A stretch of DNA of 19,027 nt from Candidatus Methylomirabilota bacterium (GTDB lineage: Bacteria; Methylomirabilota; Methylomirabilia; Methylomirabilales; JACQHM01), in contig JACQHM010000125.1 in NCBI GenBank assembly GCA_016199025.1, positions 1 through 19,027 on the forward strand. The letters are read 5' to 3'. The stretch's first letter is position 1. Every line of letters begins with the position of its first letter. Below, in pieces: positions 7,121 through 14,116 of this stretch. The notes under the pieces are model-generated. The model had not been told where the DNA came from. It was given only the letters and a program-made list of their open reading frames with translations, and made no database searches. Position numbers and translations under genes: made by a program.

Positions 7121-7345
7121 TTACAATGACCCGGACGGTGACATTGAGGCTTCCACAGTCAACACCTCTTCTGGTGGAGTAGGTTTATAGTAAAGTTTCT
7201 CGAACCCGATCACCCGATTTTCCTTGTCCTTGATCAGGATGATCCCTTCCCCAACCTCTTCGCAGACCTGCTCCGCACTAGGTTCCCCGAAGTAGATCGT
7301 CAAAGTCTCGCCAATGCGGTCATGGATGACGGTTATCTTGGCCAT
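7121..7345 (-). CDS. DUF2283 family protein, probable antitoxin partner
   Basis: A 74-residue protein with the DUF2283 pattern: IHDRIGETLTIYFGEPSA, then EEVGEGIILIKDKENRVIGF. DUF2283 proteins are small beta-rich proteins frequently paired with small nuclease-like proteins. A few members have been proposed as antitoxins, but function is not firmly established. Its ATG at 7345 lies inside the end of the preceding gene (13-base overlap), so both are translated from one message. The C-terminus runs PSGSL to the stop at 7121. The pair sits in a cassette bounded by direct repeats. Confidence 0.8.
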   Translation of the reverse strand: MAKITVIHDRIGETLTIYFGEPSAEQVCEEVGEGIILIKDKENRVIGFEKLYYKPTPPEEVLTVEASMSPSGSL

Positions 7346-7644
7346 ACCGGCTCTCCCTCCTTGATCTTATCCGTGAGGTAGGCAGTCACGATAAATCCCT
7401 CCTCATTAAGGCTTTTGATGACGGCACAGATCCAGTATTGAACGTAGGGCTTGTAAAAGAGAAAGACCTTCGGGTCTTCTTGACTTTTCCGGATCATCAC
7501 CGGCTGAGCTAAAGTCTCTTGAACCAGATCCAGCTTTTCCTCTACCTCTGGATGCTTTCTTCGAATCAGAATCCAATAAGACTCGGTTGTCCTAACCCGT
7601 ATCCCTAATGGCGTGGTGACTTCAAAGAGGGTGTCGTGTGGCAC
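7333..7644 (-). CDS. Small nuclease-like protein (BECR/RelE-fold or DUF4258-type), probable toxin
   Basis: A 103-residue protein. The pattern TPLGIRVRTTESYWILIRRK, HPEVEEKLDLVQETLAQP, FYKPYVQYWICAVIK, GFIVTAYLTDKIKEG resembles small phage and chromosomal proteins assigned to the barnase/EndU/colicin/RelE-like nuclease superfamily or to DUF4258. The family histidine in the HPE segment is present and the strand ending IVTAY is well formed. It overlaps the DUF2283 gene by 13 bases in toxin-first order, which supports a toxin-antitoxin reading. The start is GTG at 7644 with GAGAGG about ten bases upstream. Activity is inferred, not shown. Confidence 0.65.
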   Translation of the reverse strand: MPHDTLFEVTTPLGIRVRTTESYWILIRRKHPEVEEKLDLVQETLAQPVMIRKSQEDPKVFLFYKPYVQYWICAVIKSLNEEGFIVTAYLTDKIKEGEPVWPR

Positions 7645-7780
7645 TCTTTACGTACCTCTCGGATGAGCTTCTCCTCGCTCCACGTTTGGAACTTCTACCT
7701 GATCGGGGGTTCAAGAACCTTCTAACCGGTTTGGCTATGGTGCCTCCGAGCGAGGCAGTCATCCTCTCAGAAGCCAGGGA

Positions 7781-7869
7781 CTCTTTCTCTCGGTTTCCTC
7801 CTGGGGAAATCGATCCGCCCTTTCAGCAAGATCACACCTGAAAGATTGTTGTATTCGTAAAATAGGGGA
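7781..7869. repeat. Direct repeat, copy 2 (at the real DUF711 gene 3' end)
   Basis: Includes the last 13 codons (stop included) of the DUF711 gene (stop at 7832) and about 50 bases downstream. It is identical to the first copy over 7816-7864 and diverges after 7869. Confidence 0.9.
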
Positions 7870-8992
7870 ACTCGAAGGTCGTCATCTCCCCTGCCTCTTT
7901 CCCCGGGATCGGGAAGAGGCGGGCCGACAGGGGTTTGCGCAAGGCGGTGGCCAGGGAGGCGACATCCAGGAGGATCGCTTCTAACTCCCGAAGGGTAATC
8001 TCCCCAGGCAGAGGGATGGTATCCAAGCCGGTCCCAGAGACCGCTGATAGCGTGAGAAGGTCCATAAGACGGAACGTCCCTTCGCGGTTCCGGGCGGCCA
8101 GGCCAGAATCCTCAAGGACCGGGAGCATTAACCCGGAGTAGCCGCAGGCTTTGAGGTTCATCGTTTTCAATACCTGGGTGATGAGGGCCGCGGCCGTGAG
8201 CGTCCCGGCCTGTCCAAACCGTCTCCCTGTAAGACCTTCCATGGCATAGGCGATGCTCGTCGCATCACCCGGTGCAGGGGCGGGGGAGAGGTCGATTCCC
8301 TTGAAGGCAAAATTGTTGTCGGCCAGCCCTTCGGCGATCATCTGAATGGGCCGGATCTTCTCTTCCATCGCCTCCCGGAGTCGCCCCGTGGCCGTGGGAA
8401 GGTCTGGGCCCCCATGGAAGGCTTGGGCGACGATGTCCGCGGCCTGAAGGGCCAGGGTGAAGGCCGGATCCCCCTGATGATAGGCGGCGGGGAAGAAGGG
8501 GATGTAGGGCGGACAGTTGGCGAGGGCGGCGAACCGCAGGTTCCCGAAGCCGCCGTCGGTCATGTGGGAGATCTCCTTGATCACCCGGGCCGCCTCCCGC
8601 ACCGCCCGCCCTTTGATCCCCTCAGCCCCGGTCCCGATGGTGATGCTGGCGAAGAGGCGCTCCGTTTCCTGGATCAGGCGGGGGATCAAGGCCATGAGGG
8701 CCAGGTCCCGGTCGGTCTCGTCAGAGGTGGCGGGGCCGATGGAAACGTACTCGATGCCCTCCTTGACACAGAGCTTTTCAAGCTCGAGAGCGAAGCGAAG
8801 GATCTCCTCTCCCGAGGCATCGCCCAGGTACTCGGGGAAAGGCTGGGTGGCCAACCGCAGAGTCTGGACCTCGATCCCCTGTTCCTCGAAGGCCTCCTTC
8901 GCCTGCCGGGCGAACCGGCCAGCCTGGCGGACCAGCTCTTCGTTCAACGGGGAGGAGAGATTCACGCCGACGGTGATGCTCCTGATCTTCAT
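7832..8992 (-). CDS. DUF711 family protein
   Basis: A 386-residue DUF711 (PF05167) protein. Characteristic segments are GIEYVSIGPATSDETD (about 79-94), HMTDGGFGNLRFAALANCPP (about 142-161), FAFKGIDLSPAPAPGD (about 228-243) and KACGYSGLMLPVLEDSGLAA. The family is related in fold to pyruvate formate-lyase-like proteins but its reaction is unknown. The gene appears complete, with TAAGGAG just upstream of the ATG at 8992. A copy of its first 30 bases lies directly after the amidase gene at 11783-11813, suggesting that amidase and DUF711 were once adjacent and co-transcribed. Both ends of this gene are duplicated at the far sides of inserted cassettes. Confidence 0.9.
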   Translation of the reverse strand: MKIRSITVGVNLSSPLNEELVRQAGRFARQAKEAFEEQGIEVQTLRLATQPFPEYLGDASGEEILRFALELEKLCVKEGIEYVSIGPATSDETDRDLALMALIPRLIQETERLFASITIGTGAEGIKGRAVREAARVIKEISHMTDGGFGNLRFAALANCPPYIPFFPAAYHQGDPAFTLALQAADIVAQAFHGGPDLPTATGRLREAMEEKIRPIQMIAEGLADNNFAFKGIDLSPAPAPGDATSIAYAMEGLTGRRFGQAGTLTAAALITQVLKTMNLKACGYSGLMLPVLEDSGLAARNREGTFRLMDLLTLSAVSGTGLDTIPLPGEITLRELEAILLDVASLATALRKPLSARLFPIPGKEAGEMTTFEFPYFTNTTIFQV

Positions 8993-9068
8993 CGCTCTCC
9001 TTAGGATGGCTCACAAAGGGGGCCTGTGGGTGTGCCACTCCGTCGCTGATTCATACGCCTGCCCTGCC
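8966..9068. repeat. Direct repeat, copy A (amidase end plus DUF711 start)
   Basis: Matches 11783-11902. The DUF711 5' end (8966-8996) is identical over 31 bases. The intergenic spacer is 8 bases here and 25 in copy B. The last codons of the amidase, ending ATEWHTHRPPL-stop on the minus strand, follow with a few substitutions (TRRPPL in copy B). Here the DUF711 gene is the intact partner and the amidase part is a stub. Confidence 0.9.
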
Positions 9069-9118
9069 AAACCACCACCGTGCGGCCCAGTCCGTTGATG
9101 CGCTGAGGCAAATTGTAT

Positions 9119-9520
9119 TTATGATGACGGTGAGTATTTCGGCCTGGGAAGTAACGAGATCGGTTGATCTTCAAGAATGGCCTTGACGTGCTCGGAGGTA
9201 GCAAGTGCGGTGATGCCGGCGGCAGTGGTTTCGACGGGTATGGAACCCAGCGCGTCGGGGCTTGTTGCTAACCGTCGTCCGTCAAAACGTTCAAGAATCT
9301 TGTCAATATCGATTAAAGCTTGCTCAGCCGATTTGCGAATCACCTCGATCGCCGCCTGACGGTCCTCGCGGGACCGTCGCCGCCCAGGTGCCTTTCCGGC
9401 GTCTTTGGTGCGCAGCATGACGATCACGCGAACCTTTTGCCGGGGTCCGAGACGGTCCAGCCGTGCCTTGAACGCAGGGCTGATTTTATCCTTCCGAGGG
9501 TCTTCGTTTCCGCGAGTCAT
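9119..9520 (-). CDS. Stand-alone I9-like subtilisin propeptide/inhibitor
   Basis: A 133-residue protein built like a subtilisin propeptide (inhibitor I9 fold): strand KVRVIVMLRT (29-38), a long charged helix (about 50-78), DGRRLATSPDALGSIPVETT (about 80-99), the second helix with ALATSEHVKAILEDQ, and the final strand PISLLP. There is no signal peptide and no protease domain. It starts 16 bases after the stop of the subtilisin gene, so they form one unit; it probably folds or inhibits that protease in trans. The ribosome site is weak and coupling is likely. The gene has ordinary codon use and no damage. Confidence 0.7.
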   Translation of the reverse strand: MTRGNEDPRKDKISPAFKARLDRLGPRQKVRVIVMLRTKDAGKAPGRRRSREDRQAAIEVIRKSAEQALIDIDKILERFDGRRLATSPDALGSIPVETTAAGITALATSEHVKAILEDQPISLLPRPKYSPSS

Positions 9521-9536
9521 GGGATTGCGATGATGG

Positions 9537-10829
9537 TCAGCCTATGGCCTTGAGGGCCTCGACAGGCTGAATCAGGCCATACCCCCAACGATTGTCGGGC
9601 CGATATTGCGCACCTTTCGGGTGCTTTGCTGTTTCCTTCAACGCATTGATTATAGCAGTGACCGGCGCATCGGGCTTGGCTGCCATTAGCAGAGCAGCAA
9701 CGCCGGCGACATGCGGCGTCGTCATGGAAGTGCCATCCATGTAGGCGTATTCGTACGTCCCGTCAGGCCGTTTCTCAGGCGGGATGCAGGAAAAGATCTG
9801 CACGCCGGGGGCAACCACGTCGGGCTTCGTCACCAGTGCATTGGGTTCCTCGCCTGGGAAGACGAGGCTGGCACCGCTGCTGAAGAAGGCGACCTCGAGC
9901 TTGCCACGGGACATCTTCTCCACTGCACCGACCGCGAACGCGTTGGGCGCATTGCCAGGCGAACTGCTGTTACCGTGGTTCTCATTGCCAATGGCAACGA
10001 CCGGCAGGATATCATACTGATCAATAAGGGTGTTGAACACTTCGTCGAAGAGCGGCTCGTAGTAGCTGAAGCCAAGCGACATGTTGATGATGTCCGCCCC
10101 TTTTTCCACAGCCCAGGAAATGCCTTCCAAAAGGGTTCGCAGTGTCGCGTCGCCGATGAGGACACCCGCAACGAACAGGTTGGCTTCTGGGGCGACGCCG
10201 ATAGTGACTCCGTCTGGCGTCTTACCACCGGCAATCGTACCACAGACGTGGGTTCCATGCTGGCCGCTGTCGAAGGTCGGGTTGGCGGTGATCCGCCGGC
10301 CGAGTGGGTCAATAACGACAAAATCTTTGACACGGCCCCCGAGCGCGGGATGCTCGCCGTGCACGCCGGTGTCGAGGACAGCGACGTTGATGTGTTCACC
10401 CTTGGTTGTCTTCCACAACCTGGGGATATCGAGCTGTTTCAGACCCCACGTCAGGCCATCTTTAATTTCTCGTCTGATCAACTCGGAATAGTTCACCTGC
10501 TTGGGTCGGATGAGCTGGATCTTCTGGTTCGGCAGGACGGCGACAACATCCGGCTGCGCGGCGAGCGCCGGGAGTGTTTTGCGTGTGATTTCAACCATGG
10601 CCACAGGCAGTGTGCTCGCGCCGATTGCGGAGACGGCGAGCTGCTGCTTGCCCGGGAGGCGCTTGGCGCCGGCCTTCTGGTAACTTTCGAAGAGCTTGGC
10701 TTGAATAGGTTCTTGGCCAGCGGCACGCGCTTTCACGTAATCGAGGCGCTTCTTGAGTTCGCGGAGGCGACCACGCACGCGCAGCCCCTCGGTCGTCGGC
10801 ACTCGATAGATGACGATGGCATCCCGAGC
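9537..10829 (-). CDS. Subtilisin-like serine protease (S8), 5' end replaced by transposase DNA
   Basis: About 430 codons of an S8 protease. Counting from the GTG at 10802 as residue 1, a propeptide-like region (about 55-100, LAVSAIGASTLPVAMVEI...) precedes the catalytic domain: AVLDTG (Asp144), GQHGTHVCG (His182), AIGNENHG (oxyanion Asn273) and DGTSMTTPH (Ser359). The triad is complete. The frame stays open to 11261, but that extension is the wrong frame of a transposase gene; protease-like sequence begins near 10829, where the transposase breaks off. The true N-terminus is therefore probably lost. GTG at 10802 could still give a 421-residue protein. Whether it is expressed is unknown. No secretion signal is seen. 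Confidence 0.8.
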   Translation of the reverse strand, partial: ARDAIVIYRVPTTEGLRVRGRLRELKKRLDYVKARAAGQEPIQAKLFESYQKAGAKRLPGKQQLAVSAIGASTLPVAMVEITRKTLPALAAQPDVVAVLPNQKIQLIRPKQVNYSELIRREIKDGLTWGLKQLDIPRLWKTTKGEHINVAVLDTGVHGEHPALGGRVKDFVVIDPLGRRITANPTFDSGQHGTHVCGTIAGGKTPDGVTIGVAPEANLFVAGVLIGDATLRTLLEGISWAVEKGADIINMSLGFSYYEPLFDEVFNTLIDQYDILPVVAIGNENHGNSSSPGNAPNAFAVGAVEKMSRGKLEVAFFSSGASLVFPGEEPNALVTKPDVVAPGVQIFSCIPPEKRPDGTYEYAYMDGTSMTTPHVAGVAALLMAAKPDAPVTAIINALKETAKHPKGAQYRPDNRWGYGLIQPVEALKAIG

Positions 10830-11662
10830 GTTTTGCGCTGGCCGCCATACCAGTTCCCTTCGATCGTCTCCCAGGGGGTATCCGAGCGAGCGGCCCAGAC
10901 CTGCAAGCGGCGCTGGCGTTCGCCTTTCAAGGGCTTGCGGCCTCGTTTGCCAGGGGGCTGGGGACCCGGCGGGGGGTACAGAGCGGCATCCCAGCGCAAG
11001 CGCGAGACCATCACGACCTGGCTTGTGACACAGGCCAGAGCCAGCGACCCGGCGGCAAAGCCGCCATCGACCACTAACCCCAGCAGCCGCTGCGGCAGCC
11101 AACGCCGGACCTGCTTGATCATCTGCCGCACCCAATCCACACTGGTCTTGTGCCGCCGTTGGTCGGTCTTCTTTTCTGGCCAACACAGCACGGTCAAAAA
11201 CGGCAAGGCCCACCCCCGTTTGGCCCAGGGGACGGGGACCAGGAGCATCAGCGAGACCCATTGCAGGCCGAAGCAGGGGATGACGTGCTTTTTCGTGGAG
11301 CGTACCGCATCCCGGTAGCAGCCCTTGGCCTTGATCTTGCGGCCGCTACGGCGTTCCACCGTGTCGTCTGCCCCCAGGACGAGGGGGGCCCCCGGGGGGA
11401 CCAGAAACATGATAAGCAACCTCAACAGAATCTGACTGGCCTGGCGGGCCGACCAGCGAGCCCGGTTCAGCACCCGATGGTAGTTGGTGAAGCGGCGTTC
11501 CCGAGCCAGCCCCATCACCCGCAAGGCGGCGGTCACCGTGCGTTTCCCGGAGGCGAGAATCGCCCCAAGGAGCAAGAGTTGAGCATGGGACCAGACCCAG
11601 TTCGAAAAGAGTGGCGCAAAGGGGGCCAACAGCAGTAGGATCTCGTCTGGCAGGTGGGACAT
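10826..11662 (-). pseudogene. Transposase of a DDE insertion sequence, 3' truncated
   Basis: The first about 279 codons of a DDE transposase, starting MSHLPDEILLLLAPFAPLFS with AAGGAGG seven bases before the ATG at 11662. Features: GLARERRFTNYHRVLNRARW (51-70), LVLGADDT with the first Asp (98-101), GLVVDGGFAAG with the second (Asp199), and ETIEGNWYGG (266-274). After GGQRKTL the frame runs 30 codons into the protease gene and stops at 10733. The segment that should carry the catalytic Glu is missing, so the enzyme cannot be active. It resembles IS701/DDE_5-like elements, but the family is not certain. Only the upstream end of the element remains. Confidence 0.8.
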
Positions 11663-11677
11663 GGGGTATCCTCCTTG

Positions 11678-11736
11678 GATAGAGTTCGCTCTGCTAAAGC
11701 CACTCTATCGTAGGGGATGCCCCGCCCTCCTGCCAA
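11678..11736 (-). promoter_or_regulatory. Transposase promoter and leader hairpin
   Basis: A candidate promoter TTGGCA (11736-11731), 18 bases, TACGAT (11712-11707) lies upstream of the transposase. The message would begin in an inverted repeat with perfect 8-base arms, GATAGAGT / ACTCTATC (11678-11709), ending just before the AAGGAGG. Such leader hairpins in insertion sequences can limit translation from read-in transcripts. Confidence 0.35.
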
Positions 11737-11782
11737 GTCAAAATGGCCAAAGTCGAGTTCAAAGCAAAAGTCAAATGAGGAT

Positions 11783-11902
11783 GCCGACGGTGATGCTCCT
11801 GATCTTCATCGCTTCCCCTGGATGAGGCCGGATTCCCTGATGGCTCACAAAGGGGGCCGACGGGTGTGCCACTCCGTCGCCGATTCATAGACTTGCCCTG
11901 CC
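11783..11902. repeat. Direct repeat, copy B (amidase end plus DUF711 start)
   Basis: Carries the intact amidase 3' end, a 25-base spacer and the first codons of a DUF711 gene (MKIRSITVGI, then divergence and a stop). It is the partner of 8966-9068; the pair encloses the transposase, protease and inhibitor genes. Confidence 0.9.
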
Positions 11903-13200
11903 CTGAAGACAAGGGCTTCCTCAAAAGGACGCCCGATCAGTTGGAGCCCCACAGGGAGACCAGCCGGGCTAAACCCCATGGGGACCGTCAAGGCCGGGAG
12001 TCCAAAGGTCGTGAAGGGCAGGTTGAAGACCGGATCCCCTGTCGAGCGTAAGCCCTCGGGAGCGGGAGTAGGGGTCGCAGGAGTCGCCAGGAGGTCAATC
12101 TCTTGGAACAGCCCCCGCATCGCCTGGATGGCCACAGCCCGCACCTGTTGAGCCCGAAGATACGACACCCCCGGGACCAGCATCCCGGCCTCGATCAGGG
12201 CCTTGAGTTTTGGGCTGTACTCGGCCCCCCTGGCCTTGAACCGATCCAGATGAGCGGCCGCCCCCTCGACGTGCATGATGAGACGCCCGGCCTCGACCCC
12301 CGCCTCGAAGCTCTCGGGGAGGGTGACCTCCCGGATCCGCATCCCCAACCCCTCCAGGACCTTCAGGACCTCCTTAAAGGCCGAGGCCACCGACGGATCC
12401 GATCGTTCGGGGAAGTACCGGTCGGGGACGCCGACGATGAGCCCTGAAGGGGGAGCATCGAGGGACGCAAGGAGCGTTAATCGAGGAGCGAAGGTAGTGC
12501 TGGCATCCAAGGGGTCAGGCCCTGCAATCCCCTCCAGGAGGATCGCTATGTCCCGGACCGTCTTAGCGAAAGGCCCCGGGTGATCCAAGGTCCACGCAAA
12601 GGGGAGGATGCCGTAGCGACTCACCCGGCCGTAGGTGGGTTTCAGCCCGACGACCCCGCAATAGGCCGCCGGGCGGATGATGGACCCTGCGGTCTGGGAC
12701 CCAAAGGCCCCCAGGCACATCTCGGCTGACACGGCGGCGGCAGACCCGCTGCTGGAGCCCCCGGGGGTGTGGTCCAGGTTCCAGGGGTTTCTGGTAGCGG
12801 CCGGGTCGAAGTAGGCGAATTCCGTGGTGGTTGTCTTCCCAAGAAGAATCGCCCCGGCCTCTCTCAGACGCTTGACCACAGTGGCGTCGAAGGAAGGGAC
12901 AAATCCCTTCAAAATCTTAGTGCCGGCCTCTGTCGCAAGACCTGCAGTGTAGAAGATATCCTTGACACCGATCGGGATGCCGTGGAGGGGCCCGAGAGAC
13001 GTCCCGGCCTGGAGGAGCCGCTCCAGGCGCTCGGCCTCGGCCAGGGTCTCTTCGGGAGTAATCCTCGCCCAAGCCAGGACCTTTGGTTCGACCTTCTCAA
13101 TCCGGTCTAGGCAGGAGCGGATCAGTTCGACGGGGGAGAGCCGTTTTGCCCGAATGAGGTCCGCAGCTTCGCTTAACGTGAGCTTATAGGGTTCCATCAT
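11845..13200 (-). CDS. Amidase signature family hydrolase
   Basis: A 451-residue amidase-signature enzyme with the complete Ser-cisSer-Lys triad: Lys80 (IPIGVKDIF), cis-Ser149 (TPGGSSSGSAAAV) and nucleophile Ser173 (GSQTAGSIIRPA). Spacing of 69 and 24 residues matches the family. It is GatA/AtzE-like but not evidently GatA; the substrate is unknown. The ATG at 13200 follows a GGAGG-rich run; upstream open frame to 13353 belongs to the preceding gene's shadow. It overlaps the small upstream gene by 17 bases, as for AtzE-AtzG-type pairs. A DUF711 fragment follows directly, suggesting an original amidase-DUF711 operon. Confidence 0.9.
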   Translation of the reverse strand: MMEPYKLTLSEAADLIRAKRLSPVELIRSCLDRIEKVEPKVLAWARITPEETLAEAERLERLLQAGTSLGPLHGIPIGVKDIFYTAGLATEAGTKILKGFVPSFDATVVKRLREAGAILLGKTTTTEFAYFDPAATRNPWNLDHTPGGSSSGSAAAVSAEMCLGAFGSQTAGSIIRPAAYCGVVGLKPTYGRVSRYGILPFAWTLDHPGPFAKTVRDIAILLEGIAGPDPLDASTTFAPRLTLLASLDAPPSGLIVGVPDRYFPERSDPSVASAFKEVLKVLEGLGMRIREVTLPESFEAGVEAGRLIMHVEGAAAHLDRFKARGAEYSPKLKALIEAGMLVPGVSYLRAQQVRAVAIQAMRGLFQEIDLLATPATPTPAPEGLRSTGDPVFNLPFTTFGLPALTVPMGFSPAGLPVGLQLIGRPFEEALVFRAGQVYESATEWHTRRPPL

Positions 13201-13399
13201 CGCCCCCCCTCCGAGAGTCCTCTTCCGGGGTTTCCAAGCGGAGCGTGATTGCAGGCTCCGCCAATGGATCCAGGGGCACGGTATAGACCGCTTTGAGGCT
13301 TTTGGCCAGGGTGCCCCATGTCTCCGGGGACTCTCCGACACTTTTCTCTTCAACCAGGATTCCCAAGAGCCCGCTCACCCATCGCTTCACGTCTTCCAT
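13184..13399 (-). CDS. Small AtzG/GatC-like amidase partner
   Basis: A 71-residue protein, mostly helical at first (DVKRWVSGLLGILVEEK), then SLKAVYTVPLDPLAEPAITL and an acidic tail. Small subunits of this type (GatC, or AtzG of the DUF4089 group) wrap around and stabilise amidase-signature enzymes; PLDPLAEPA resembles their extended C-terminal part. Position immediately upstream of, and overlapping, the amidase gene supports this. The ATG at 13399 has AGGAGG five to eight bases upstream; the ATG at 13429 has no spaced ribosome site. Sequence similarity is modest, so the family assignment is inferred largely from context. Confidence 0.6.
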   Translation of the reverse strand: MEDVKRWVSGLLGILVEEKSVGESPETWGTLAKSLKAVYTVPLDPLAEPAITLRLETPEEDSRRGGDDGTL

Positions 13400-13438
13400 T
13401 GCCTCCTCCTTTCGTCCATTCCTCTTCATCCTTTTCAG

Positions 13439-13798
13439 CTAACCTTCACGTTCTTTTCCGAATAACGGGGCGAAGCCGCGGCGGAGGGTGTTCTCGGTGA
13501 TGACGCGGGGCTCCTGGAATAGAGGCCACCCGTCAGGGCATAGGCGGTTCTGTTGGCCAGCGACAGGGCCTCTTCGAAATCCCTGGCCTGGATCACCGCC
13601 AGGACCGGGCCGAAGATCTCCTCCTCGGCGATGACGGCATCAGGGGAAACGTCAGCGAAGATAGTGGGCCCGACGAAATAGCCGGTCCCCCCACCATCCC
13701 CGTTGAAGAACCTGGGGCATTTTGCCAGAGAGAGAGGCAAAAAGTTCACGCCCTAGCGCCTCTGTGTCCCGCTCGATCTGGTCAATCCTCTGCATCAT
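13439..13798 (-). pseudogene. putA: Collapsed PutA-like proline dehydrogenase/P5C dehydrogenase remnant
   Basis: Three pieces of one family lie in order but in different frames. From ATG 13798: MMQRIDQIERDTEALGRELF and RGWWGDRL, like the N-terminus of bifunctional PutA-type proteins. From about 13697: GYFVGPTIFADVSPDAVIAE, EEIFGPVLAVIQARDFEEAL and YALTGGLYSRSP, the aldehyde dehydrogenase domain of P5C dehydrogenase. From about 13520: EPRVITENTLRRGFAP, the C-terminus, stopping at 13439. Most of the gene, including the catalytic Cys region, is gone. Both joins fall in short stretches readable in both frames. A 104-codon ORF covers the middle piece but cannot be functional. Originally this was upstream of the amidase group. 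Confidence 0.75.
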
Positions 13799-13903
13799 GG
13801 ATCATCCTAACCATTGTCAAAGCGGTGATTGCCCGGGAAGGTGGCACTTTTGCTATCTTGGCATAGATCTTGCTCAATTTGCTGCTGAAAGGAGGGTCCT
13901 TTG

Positions 13904-14110
13904 GTGATCAGATGGTTTGCTGGAGAGAACGGCTATAGCGATGCTGAGATCAGGTCGATAATCCGGCGGATCGAAGCCATGCGGACCAGAGAGGAAGCCG
14001 CGAAGCCGGTCAAGGCCCCGCGGATCGAGGCCTTGCGGACCAGAGAGGAAGCCGCGAAGCCGGCCCAGAAGCCGGTCAGGGCCAGAAGGCGGCTGAAGAA
14101 GGCCGCCTGA
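13904..14110 (+). CDS. Small basic protein with duplicated 18-residue unit
   Basis: A 68-residue protein of unknown function. AGGAGG (13890-13895) lies eight bases before GTG 13904 and five before an alternative TTG at 13901, good support for translation. The sequence begins VIRWFAGENGYSDAEIRSII, then has two 18-residue units, RIEAMRTREEAAKPVKAP and RIEALRTREEAAKPAQKP, and ends VRARRRLKKAA. It is strongly basic, Ala/Arg/Lys/Glu-rich and probably helical; no membrane segment or known motif is seen. It diverges from the PutA remnant and meets the four-cysteine gene six bases away. It may be a nucleic-acid-binding or phage-derived small protein, but this is a guess. Confidence 0.55.
   Translation: MIRWFAGENGYSDAEIRSIIRRIEAMRTREEAAKPVKAPRIEALRTREEAAKPAQKPVRARRRLKKAA
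13967..14074 (+). repeat. Two 54-bp tandem repeats in a small ORF
   Basis: Units 13967-14020 and 14021-14074 are nearly identical over their first 43 bases and more divergent at the end. The unit length is a multiple of three, so the reading frame is kept. Confidence 0.85.
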
Positions 14111-14116
14111 CGGTCT

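Noticed and set aside
6764..7190. Small plus-strand open frames across the inverted and direct repeats
   Set aside because: They run through repeat structure, have no ribosome site or protein-like pattern, and are best read as chance frames.
10830..11261. N-terminal 144-residue extension of the subtilisin frame
   Set aside because: It is the alternative frame of the transposase gene, rich in Arg/Gly/Pro, and has no protease features; the protease sequence starts only at about 10829.
9711..11318. Plus-strand open frame of 535 codons opposite the protease and transposase
   Set aside because: It spans two unrelated antisense genes including the recombination join, so it is a GC-rich shadow frame.
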